Shown here one piece after another: positions 1 to 5,259 of a stretch of DNA of 5,516 nt. Location: the NCBI GenBank assembly GCA_017459315.1, contig JAFUDD010000437.1:1-5516 (forward strand). Reading direction: 5' to 3'. A program made the translations under genes and the position numbers. The number at the start of each line of letters is the position of its first letter. Positions within the stretch are counted from its first letter, which is position 1. The notes beneath the pieces were generated by a model that searched no databases, was not told the origin of the DNA, and saw only the letters and a program-made list of their open reading frames with translations. This stretch comes from Clostridia bacterium. GTDB taxonomy: Bacteria; Bacillota_A; Clostridia; Christensenellales; CAG-138.

Positions 1-176
1 GCGTCGCAGCCCGCAAAGCCGCAGGCGCCGCAGTTGTTGCCGGGCAGGGCTTCGCGCACCGCCGCTTCCCGCGGGTCCACCTCAACGTGGAATTTCTTGC
101 CCGTGAACACAAGCCCCGCACCGACGATAATGCCGATCAGGGTGATCACAAGCGTCGTAATCAGAATGATTTCCAT
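1..176 (-). CDS. rnfB: RnfB, Rnf complex ferredoxin-side Fe-S subunit (5' part only)
   Basis: Only the first 58 codons are in the window; the rest lies beyond the left edge. Residues 3-24 form a hydrophobic N-terminal membrane anchor. A basic and acidic linker follows, and then the Cys-rich start of the Fe-S domain, PGNNCGACGFAGCD, with Cys49, Cys52 and Cys57. This matches the first [4Fe-4S] motif of RnfB, whose family places several more ferredoxin-type clusters downstream. In the complex RnfB is the cytoplasmic entry point for electrons from reduced ferredoxin. The ATG lies 14 nt after the rnfA stop and is preceded by a GGGGGAGGG ribosome site in that gap, so the start is well supported. 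It is the last gene of the operon visible here, as expected for the C-D-G-E-A-B order. Missing cluster motifs reflect truncation by the window, not damage. Confidence 0.95.
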   Translation of the reverse strand, partial: MEIILITTLVITLIGIIVGAGLVFTGKKFHVEVDPREAAVREALPGNNCGACGFAGCD

Positions 177-190
177 GCTTTCCCTCCCCC

Positions 191-769
191 TCAGAACGAC
201 AGGCCGGAGAAGCCCATGAACGCAATCGACATCAACGCGGCCGAGATCAGCACGATCGGGGCGCCCCGCAGCGGCGCGGGCAGATCCTCCTCGCGGATGC
301 GCGAACGGATCGACGCGAGCAGCACGATCGCAATCGTATAGCCGACCGCCGTGCCGAAGCCGGAGAGCACGCACTCGATGAAGTTGTACCCGTCCTGCAC
401 GTTCGTCAGCGCGACGCCGAGCACCGCGCAGTTCGTCGTGATCAGCGGCAGGTAGATGCCGAGCGCCTTATACATGGCGGGCGAGGTCTTTTTGAGGAAC
501 ATTTCAACGATCTGCACCAGCGCCGCAATGACGAGGATGAACACGATCGTTTTCATAAAGTCCAGTCCGAACGGCGCCAGAATATAGTCATACAGCAGAC
601 TGGCGACCGCCGACGCAATCGTCATGACGAAGATGACCGCAACGCCCAGCGACGCCGACGCCTTCATTTGCTTCGATACGCCGAGGAACGAGCAGATGCC
701 GAGGAACTGGTTCAGAACCACGTTGTTGATCAGCGCGCCGCTGATCATAATTAAGATGAGGTTTTTCAT
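191..769 (-). CDS. rnfA: RnfA, integral membrane subunit of the Rnf complex
   Basis: A 192-residue, very hydrophobic protein with about six membrane helices, the normal size for RnfA. Family hallmarks are visible: NNVVLNQFLGICSFLG near residues 15-30 and GIYLPLITTNCAVLG near 104-118. Cys26 and Cys114 sit in these half-helices. In the homologous Na+-NQR and Rnf structures the equivalent cysteines, together with those of the RnfE/NqrD partner, bind an intramembrane iron-sulfur cluster that relays electrons across the membrane. Positive charges after helix 1 (SKQMK) suggest the N-terminus faces outward, opposite to RnfE, as known for this twin pair. The ATG overlaps the rnfE stop by 4 nt (ATGA), and AGAGGAGG lies 7 nt upstream inside rnfE, indicating translational coupling. 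rnfB follows after 14 nt. Confidence 0.97.
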   Translation of the reverse strand: MKNLILIMISGALINNVVLNQFLGICSFLGVSKQMKASASLGVAVIFVMTIASAVASLLYDYILAPFGLDFMKTIVFILVIAALVQIVEMFLKKTSPAMYKALGIYLPLITTNCAVLGVALTNVQDGYNFIECVLSGFGTAVGYTIAIVLLASIRSRIREEDLPAPLRGAPIVLISAALMSIAFMGFSGLSF

Positions 770-1482
770 TGGGCAGCCTCCTCTTTTGCGGGCGCTTCGT
801 CCTTTTTGTCCTCACACGGCATCGCGCACTTACTGCAGCAGCCGTCGCAGCCGTCGCTTTCGACAAGTGCTCTCTGCCGCGTCTTGATGCCGCTGGCGGT
901 CATGATGATGATGAACAGCGCAATGATGAGGAACGCTCCCGGCGGCTGAATGAAAATGCCGATGGGCTCGATAAAGTCCGGCAGCACCTGAATGCCGAAT
1001 GCCGTGCCGTTGCCGAGCACCTCGCGGAACAGGCCCGCCAGCGTCAGCGCCACGGTAAAGCCGAGGCCCATGCCCAATCCGTCCGCCATCGCAAGGCCGG
1101 GCGTGTTCTTGTTCGCGTACGCCTCCGCGCGGCCGAGGATGATGCAGTTCACGACAATCAGCGGGATATAGATGCCGAGCGCCTCATACAGCGACGGCAG
1201 ATACGCCTCGATCAAAAGCTCCGTCACGGTAACGAGCGACGCCACGATCACGATATAGGAGGGCAGACGCACCTCGTCCGGAATGATCTTGCGCAGCACG
1301 GAGATCACAAGGTTCGACAGGATCAGCACCGCCGTCGTCGAAAGGCCCATGCCGATGCCGTTCATCGCACGGGTGGAAACCGCGAGCGTCGGGCACATGC
1401 CGAGCATCAGGATCAGCGTCGGGTTTTCCTTGATGAGGCCGTTATACAGCCGCTCCAGATACGGATTCATCTGTTTCTTCAT
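766..1482 (-). CDS. rnfE: RnfE, integral membrane subunit of the Rnf complex, with a Cys-rich C-terminal tail
   Basis: A 238-residue protein related to RnfA and NqrD. After a basic cytoplasmic start it has about six membrane helices up to roughly residue 200. Conserved motifs are NPTLILMLGMCPTLAVS (Cys30) and GIYIPLIVVNCIILGRAEA (Cys113). These are the expected ligands, with RnfA, of the intramembrane iron-sulfur cluster. The odd part is the tail, residues 201-238, which holds five cysteines (212, 215, 216, 219, 223; pattern CxxCCxxCxxxC) followed by a Lys/Glu/Ala stretch. An inside N-terminus and six helices place this tail in the cytoplasm. The core family fold does not need it; metal or cluster binding is possible but unproven. 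The ATG lies 1 nt after the rnfDG stop, and GGGAGGAGG sits 8 nt upstream inside that gene. The stop overlaps the rnfA start. Confidence 0.97.
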   Translation of the reverse strand: MKKQMNPYLERLYNGLIKENPTLILMLGMCPTLAVSTRAMNGIGMGLSTTAVLILSNLVISVLRKIIPDEVRLPSYIVIVASLVTVTELLIEAYLPSLYEALGIYIPLIVVNCIILGRAEAYANKNTPGLAMADGLGMGLGFTVALTLAGLFREVLGNGTAFGIQVLPDFIEPIGIFIQPPGAFLIIALFIIIMTASGIKTRQRALVESDGCDGCCSKCAMPCEDKKDEAPAKEEAAQ

Positions 1483-1483
1483 A

Positions 1484-3061
1484 TTATTTTCCTCCTCCCG
1501 TCACGTAATGGAAGAAGTCGAGCCCCGCGTTGACCGCATTGACGACCGCGCCGGACGTGGTCGAAGCGCCGGAGATCGCGTCAATCGTGTTGTCGCCGGA
1601 CGCGCCGCCCTTGTTGTGGACGAACTGCGTCACGCTGCGGTTTTCGAACTGACCCATAAATGCGGGATCCCCCGCGCGCGAGCCCATGCCCGCCGTTTCG
1701 TTCAGCTCGGTAAACGATATGCCCTTCACCGTGCCGTCCGGCAGGATGCCGATGGACAGCGTGATATCGCCCTCAAAGCCGTCCGCGCTCGTTGCGCTGA
1801 CGACATAGCCGGCGACCGCGCCGCTTGCGTCATAGCCCACGGCAAAGTCGTTGATCCGGGAACGGCCGAACTTCGTGCCGTACACGCCGCCCGCCAGCTC
1901 CTCGAGCTTGGCATCGGCCGCCGCGTCGCCGTCGAACGAAACTGCCTCCGGCAGCACGACCGCATAGGAGGCGCGCTTGGCGGCTTCCTTCTGCGCGTCG
2001 ATGGTGTCCTTGGTCATCGTGTAGACGCCGGACAGCGCAAGCCCCGCAAGCAGCGTGATCACGGTCAGCGCAATGACCGGCTTCGGGATGCGCTCGGAAA
2101 GCGTCTTGGGCTTGCCGCCCGCCGCCTTTTCCAGCATGGCTTTGCGGTAGGCGTAAGGCTTCGGAACGATATAGGTGTCGATCAGCGGCGTCAGCAGGTT
2201 CGCAATGATGATCGAATAGCTGAACGAGTCCGCCGCGTCGCCGAAGATACGGAACATCGCACCCATCACGCCGATCAGACAGCCGTAGATCAGCTGACCG
2301 AGGCGGGACACCGGCGAGGTCGTATAGTCGGTTGCCATAAAGAACGCGCCCATCACGACGCCGCCGCCGCAAAGATGCGCGGCGATGAACTTCGGATCGA
2401 AGCCCTGTCCGCCGAACAGCCCCATGAACAGCGCGAAGCCGCCGAGCACCGAGAAGCAGATTTCACCGTGGATGATATCCAGTCCCCACAGCACAAGGCC
2501 GCCGATCAGCATGGCGATCACGGAGCCGCCGATCACGCCGTTCGCGGTGCCGAGGAACATCGAGGTCACGTTGACCGCGCGCCCCGCCATCAGCTCCGCA
2601 ATCGGCGTCGCGCTCGAAACGCCGTCCACCGCCGGGAACTGCGTCATCACGCGTCCGAACGAGATCAGCAGGAAGCAGCGCGCCGCAAGCGCCGGGTTCA
2701 CAAAGTTCTTGCCAAGGCCGCCGAAGCACATCTTCACGACAAGGATCGCAAAGATCGAGCCGATGATCGGGATATACAGCGGCACGGAGGGCGACAGCGA
2801 CAGCGCCAGCATCATGCCGGTCACGGCGGCGCTGCCGTCTCCGACGGAGACCGGCTTTTTGGCGAGCAGACAGTAGATCCACTCGGTACCCACCGCGGCG
2901 ACCATCGAGGCAAGGATCACAAACAGCGCATGCCATCCGTTCACGATCACGCCGATCACGGCGGTCGGCAGCAGGGACAGCAGCACGATATGCATGATGT
3001 AGGAGGTCGTCCAACGGTCGCGCACATGCGGGCCGGACGAAAGATTCAATGTCGGATTCAT
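1484..3061 (-). CDS. RnfD-RnfG fusion, flavoprotein core of the Rnf complex
   Basis: One uninterrupted 525-residue frame joins two subunits that are normally separate. Residues 1 to about 305 are RnfD: a polytopic membrane protein with the GLGKNFVNPALAARCFL signature (115-131) and the flavin site DGVSSATP, where Thr152 is the expected covalent FMN carrier. A basic, probably cytoplasmic linker (about 301-327) follows. Residues 328-348 form one membrane helix, and about 350-525 form the extracytoplasmic RnfG FMN-binding domain. That domain shows NETAGMGSRAGDPAF near 454-468 and DAISGASTTSGA near 494-505, with Ser500 or Thr501 where family members usually have the flavinylated Thr. The topology is consistent: RnfD should end inside, and the RnfG helix then crosses outward. 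The only nearby Met for a separate RnfG (309) has no ribosome site before it. The start overlaps the rnfC stop (ATGA), with GGAGGG just upstream. No gene for the flavin transferase ApbE is in view. Confidence 0.95.
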   Translation of the reverse strand: MNPTLNLSSGPHVRDRWTTSYIMHIVLLSLLPTAVIGVIVNGWHALFVILASMVAAVGTEWIYCLLAKKPVSVGDGSAAVTGMMLALSLSPSVPLYIPIIGSIFAILVVKMCFGGLGKNFVNPALAARCFLLISFGRVMTQFPAVDGVSSATPIAELMAGRAVNVTSMFLGTANGVIGGSVIAMLIGGLVLWGLDIIHGEICFSVLGGFALFMGLFGGQGFDPKFIAAHLCGGGVVMGAFFMATDYTTSPVSRLGQLIYGCLIGVMGAMFRIFGDAADSFSYSIIIANLLTPLIDTYIVPKPYAYRKAMLEKAAGGKPKTLSERIPKPVIALTVITLLAGLALSGVYTMTKDTIDAQKEAAKRASYAVVLPEAVSFDGDAAADAKLEELAGGVYGTKFGRSRINDFAVGYDASGAVAGYVVSATSADGFEGDITLSIGILPDGTVKGISFTELNETAGMGSRAGDPAFMGQFENRSVTQFVHNKGGASGDNTIDAISGASTTSGAVVNAVNAGLDFFHYVTGGGK

Positions 3062-4410
3062 TTCTTCCCTCCCGCTGCTGCCGCGCGCTTCTGCGCCATA
3101 ATCATCGCTTTGGTCTGCTTAAACGTCTGCGTCAGCGGCCGCTTGGCCGGGCAGATATAGGTACAGGAGCCGCAGGCCACGCAATCGAGGCCGTACAGCT
3201 TCTTTTCGTAGCGTTCAAAGTCGCCCGCCGCGACCGCGTCCGCCATCATCTGCGGCATCAGCCCAGTCGGGCAAACGGTCGTACAGCGGCCGCAATGCAG
3301 GCAGGCCGTCATCTGCGCTTCGGCCTTTTCCACATCGTCCTCCGCCAGCACCGTGATCGCGTTGGTCGTCTTGGTGATCGGCACCTCCAACGAGCCCACC
3401 GCAATGCCCATCATCGGCCCGCCGGAAAGCACCTTCTTCGCGGTCACGCCGTCCTTGATCCCGCCCGCATATTCGACCAGCTCCGCAAAGCTCGTGCCGT
3501 CGCGCACGACCAGATTGCAGGGCCGGTTCACGGCCTCGCCGGTCACGGTCAGCACATGCCGGAACAGCGGCTCGTTATACAGCACGGCGCGCCCGATGGC
3601 GTAGATTGTGCCGACGTTATCGACGATGCAGCCCACGTCCGCGGGCAGCTTGGTGATCGGATAATCGACGCCCGCAATGACCTTGATGAGGCTGCGCTCG
3701 CCGCCCTGCGGGTACTTGGTGCGAAGGCCGAGCACGCTCACGCGGTCGTGTCCCTCGACGGCCTTCTGCATCGCGGCGATCGCTTCGGGCTTGTTGTGCT
3801 CGATCGCGATCACGCCCTCCGCGTTCGGGAAGAGGCGCAGGATGATTTCGAGCCCCTCGACGATCTCCTTGGCGCTGCGGCGCATCAGCTGATCGTTGCA
3901 GGTGATGTACGGCTCGCATTCCGCGCCGTTCGCAATGACGTAGCGGATGCCGAGCGGGTTTTTGGGCGCCAGCTTCACATGCGTCGGGAAGCCCGCGCCG
4001 CCGAGGCCGATGATGCCCGCATTCTGCACGCGGCGGATGATCTCGTCGTTCGGGATCTCGTCGATGTTTTGCCGTGTGCCGAACCCCTCGGCTGCAGTGT
4101 AGAGCCCGTCGTTTTCGACGACGACACATTCCTGCATCGCACCGGAGATCGTGCGGCGCTTCTCCACAGCCTTGACCTTGCCCGATACCGAGCAGATCAC
4201 ATGTGCCGACACAAAGCCGTCAGCCTCGCCGATGCGCTGCCCGACCAGCACCGGATCGTTCTTTTTCACGATCGGCTTGGCGGGCTTGCCGATATGCTGC
4301 GCCATCGGAAAGACCATTTCGCCCTTTGCGTCGAATACGTGCAGCGGCTCCTCCCGACTCAGCTCCTTCTGCTCCTTCGGATGAACGCCGCCGCGAAACG
4401 TAATTTTCAA
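3058..4410 (-). CDS. rnfC: RnfC, NADH-binding flavin and Fe-S subunit of the Rnf complex
   Basis: A 450-residue peripheral subunit, the usual clostridial RnfC size, which exchanges electrons with NAD+/NADH on the cytoplasmic face. It begins (M)KITFRGGVHPKE, the typical RnfC N-terminus. Next come the nucleotide and FMN-binding, NuoF-like segments: GLGGAGFPTHVK (135-146), NGAECEPYIT (161-170) and KYPQGGERSLIKVI (232-245). An SLBB-like region follows near 283-345. Two [4Fe-4S] motifs close the protein: Cys370/373/376/380-Pro and Cys410/413/416/420-Pro. The C-terminus is Lys/Ala-rich. The frame stays open upstream to an ATG at 4632, but residues before the chosen TTG are not RnfC-like and would span the promoter. 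The TTG has AAAGGGGGG 7 nt upstream and lies exactly where family members start. It is the first gene of the operon and its stop overlaps rnfDG. Confidence 0.96.
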   Translation of the reverse strand: MKITFRGGVHPKEQKELSREEPLHVFDAKGEMVFPMAQHIGKPAKPIVKKNDPVLVGQRIGEADGFVSAHVICSVSGKVKAVEKRRTISGAMQECVVVENDGLYTAAEGFGTRQNIDEIPNDEIIRRVQNAGIIGLGGAGFPTHVKLAPKNPLGIRYVIANGAECEPYITCNDQLMRRSAKEIVEGLEIILRLFPNAEGVIAIEHNKPEAIAAMQKAVEGHDRVSVLGLRTKYPQGGERSLIKVIAGVDYPITKLPADVGCIVDNVGTIYAIGRAVLYNEPLFRHVLTVTGEAVNRPCNLVVRDGTSFAELVEYAGGIKDGVTAKKVLSGGPMMGIAVGSLEVPITKTTNAITVLAEDDVEKAEAQMTACLHCGRCTTVCPTGLMPQMMADAVAAGDFERYEKKLYGLDCVACGSCTYICPAKRPLTQTFKQTKAMIMAQKRAAAAGGKK

Positions 4411-4417
4411 CTGGATT

Positions 4418-4426
4418 CCCCCCTTT
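4418..4426 (-). promoter_or_regulatory. Ribosome binding site fixing the rnfC TTG start
   Basis: On the minus strand AAAGGGGGG lies 7 nt before the TTG at 4410. No ATG or GTG in frame is equally placed, so this G-rich site decides the start. Its strength may offset the weak TTG codon. Confidence 0.75.
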
Positions 4427-4434
4427 ACTCCGTA

Positions 4435-4479
4435 CCGGATTCGCGTCCGGCAAGGTTTGTACGCCCCAAAAAGGCGCAC
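4435..4479 (-). promoter_or_regulatory. Structured 5' leader of the rnf operon (two hairpins)
   Basis: In the predicted rnf transcript two hairpins precede the ribosome site. The first pairs 4473-4479 with 4459-4465 (GTGCGCC with GGCGTAC, seven pairs including one G-U) around a 7-nt U-rich loop. The second pairs 4446-4450 with 4435-4439 (CCGGA with TCCGG) around a 6-nt loop. Neither is followed by a U-run, so they do not look like terminators or a clear attenuator. I do not recognise a riboswitch class. They may simply protect the leader or tune translation. Confidence 0.4.
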
Positions 4480-4489
4480 TTCCCCTATG

Positions 4490-4499
4490 TATACGTATA
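4490..4499. promoter_or_regulatory. Palindrome at the predicted rnf transcription start (possible operator)
   Basis: TATACGTATA is a perfect 10-bp palindrome starting 2 bp downstream of the rnf -10 element, covering the expected start point near 4494. That is a classic place for a repressor site, but the motif is short, AT-rich and matches no operator I can name. Confidence 0.3.
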
Positions 4500-4500
4500 T

Positions 4501-4529
4501 ACAATAGCAGAAAATGCAGAAAATGTAAA
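4501..4529 (-). promoter_or_regulatory. Probable sigma-70-type promoter of the rnf operon
   Basis: On the minus strand TTTACA (4529-4524) is followed by a 17-nt spacer and TATTGT (4506-4501). That gives 5/6 and 4/6 matches to the -35 and -10 consensus at ideal spacing, in the most AT-rich part of the window. Transcription would start near 4494 and give an ~84-nt leader before the rnfC TTG. The spacer consists of a 9-bp direct repeat, GCAGAAAAT twice on the plus strand (4507-4524). Confidence 0.6.
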
Positions 4530-4554
4530 CTGCAAATAAAATATATTGCATGGA

Positions 4555-4649
4555 CTTTTCGGAGATTGTGCGAAAGGACGTACCGAAAAGCGAAACCGGC
4601 GGCCATTTGCGCGAAAAGATATTTACGCGCAAAATGCTTGCTTTTCGGT
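4555..4649. repeat. Cluster of inverted repeats between the divergent rnf and mrnC genes
   Basis: The octamer CTTTTCGG occurs three times: plus orientation at 4555-4562 and 4641-4648, inverted at 4583-4590. The last two extend to a 10-bp inverted pair, ACCGAAAAGC (4582-4591) with GCTTTTCGGT (4640-4649). Nested inside is a second perfect inverted repeat, TTTGCGCG (4606-4613) with CGCGCAAA (4626-4633), around a 12-nt AT-rich loop. The right outer arm overlaps the candidate mrnC -35 box. This could be a regulator-binding array or a structured RNA. No coding frame here resembles a known protein. Confidence 0.6.
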
Positions 4650-4666
4650 CAAAAAGCGGGTATCAT
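4638..4666 (+). promoter_or_regulatory. Candidate mrnC promoter giving a near-leaderless mRNA
   Basis: TTGCTT (4638-4643), a 17-nt spacer and TATCAT (4661-4666) give a moderate -35 and a 5/6 -10 match. The start point would fall about 4672-4675, directly at the mrnC ATG (4675) or 6 nt before the second ATG (4681). No Shine-Dalgarno sequence is close to either ATG, which fits leaderless or very short-leader translation. A weaker upstream promoter in the AT-rich stretch 4530-4550 cannot be ruled out. Confidence 0.4.
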
Positions 4667-4674
4667 TATTCTGT

Positions 4675-5103
4675 ATGAGTATGAACGAACAAATTGCGGG
4701 CGCGCTCGGGCAAAATCCGGCGCAGGACCCGCGGATGCTGCCCGCGCTGACGCTTGCGTATCTCGGGGACACAATCTATGATCTGTATGCGCGCACCTAC
4801 CTTGCGTTCGGCACCGCCGGGCCCGTCCACGCGCTGCATGTCGAAAGCACAAAGCTCGTTTGCGCCAAGGGTCAGGCGGAAGCGTTCTTTCGTGTGGAAC
4901 CGCTGCTGGACGAGGACGAAAAAGCCGCGTTCCGCCGCGGCCGCAACGCGCACTCCGCCACCGTCCCGAAGAACGCCAACGTGCAGGACTATCGCGTCGC
5001 CACCGGCTTTGAAGCCCTGCTCGGCTATCTCTACTGCCTCGGCCGCGACGACCGCATCGCCGTGCTGATGCAGACCGCGCTGCAACGCGAAGTTTCGCAA
5101 TAA
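4675..5103 (+). CDS. mrnC: Mini-ribonuclease III (23S rRNA maturation)
   Basis: A 142-residue protein consisting only of an RNase III catalytic domain without the double-stranded RNA-binding domain, which is the defining layout of Mini-III. It acts as a cytoplasmic dimer and trims 23S rRNA precursor ends. The match to the Bacillus subtilis enzyme is clear: LTLAYLGDTIYDLYAR (25-40) with catalytic Asp32, an AKGQAEA segment (64-70), RRGRNAHSATVPKN (87-100), and YRVATGFEALLGYLY (106-120) with catalytic Glu113. The frame is open back to an ATG at 4546, but those residues are unlike the family and cross the repeat region. The start is therefore 4675, or 4681 (Met3). Neither has a normal ribosome site. 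mrnC often lies between cysS and rlmB; here its upstream neighbour is the divergent rnf operon. Confidence 0.95.
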   Translation: MSMNEQIAGALGQNPAQDPRMLPALTLAYLGDTIYDLYARTYLAFGTAGPVHALHVESTKLVCAKGQAEAFFRVEPLLDEDEKAAFRRGRNAHSATVPKNANVQDYRVATGFEALLGYLYCLGRDDRIAVLMQTALQREVSQ

Positions 5104-5138
5104 AATTCCGGTTCACTGCAAAGAGAATCTTCCAAAGC

Positions 5139-5227
5139 TGCATCGAAGATGCAATATCACTTGCCGAAGGCAAACAGCACTCGGCGAAGCCGAATCTCAC
5201 TGCGCAGCAATCTCATTGGCTCCGCCA
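5139..5227. repeat. Tandem array of micro-hairpins with GAA loops
   Basis: In the gap after mrnC, short perfect inverted repeats follow each other at about 20-nt steps. They are TGCATC-GAA-GATGCA (5139-5153), TTGCC-GAA-GGCAA (5161-5173) and TCGGC-GAA-GCCGA (5181-5193). A shorter TGC-GCA-GCA (5201-5209) and TGGC-TCC-GCCA (5217-5227) come after. Spacers are near-identical: ATATCAC, ACAGCAC, ATCTCAC, ATCTCAT. The stem sequences differ but pairing is kept. No T-run follows, so it is not a standard intrinsic terminator. It resembles a family of intergenic repeat elements; I cannot name it. Confidence 0.75.
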
Positions 5228-5245
5228 TCCATCCCACTATTTCAT

Positions 5246-5252
5246 AAGGAGA
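5246..5252 (+). promoter_or_regulatory. Ribosome binding site of the downstream repeat-rich gene
   Basis: AAGGAGA lies 7 nt before the ATG at 5260. This strong site shows that the frame running off the right edge is a real translated gene. Confidence 0.85.
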
Positions 5253-5259
5253 AACCATC

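Noticed and set aside
2105..2140. Internal Met309 of the fusion as a separate rnfG start
   Set aside because: No ribosome site precedes it, and the frame is continuous from RnfD, so independent initiation is not supported.
1283..3160. A 625-codon plus-strand open frame opposite rnfDG and rnfE
   Set aside because: It is antisense to two clearly recognised membrane protein genes, is rich in Arg/His/Asp as expected from the complement of GC-rich coding DNA, and shows no family motif.
3049..4539. A 496-codon plus-strand open frame opposite rnfC
   Set aside because: It mirrors rnfC with shadow composition (Arg, His, Asp, Ala) and has no ribosome site; rnfC on the other strand is certain.
4411..4632. 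N-terminal extension of RnfC up to an ATG at 4632, including an apparent membrane helix
   Set aside because: It would translate through the promoter, palindrome and leader; family members start at the KITFRGGVHP segment, where a TTG with a strong ribosome site is found.
4546..4674. N-terminal extension of MrnC from an ATG at 4546
   Set aside because: The extra 43 residues match nothing in Mini-III, have no ribosome site, and overlap the inverted-repeat cluster.
5139..5227. Reading the hairpin array as an intrinsic terminator or a CRISPR array
   Set aside because: No T-run follows any stem; units are about 20 nt with 7-nt constant spacers and variable palindromes, the reverse of CRISPR repeat-spacer layout.
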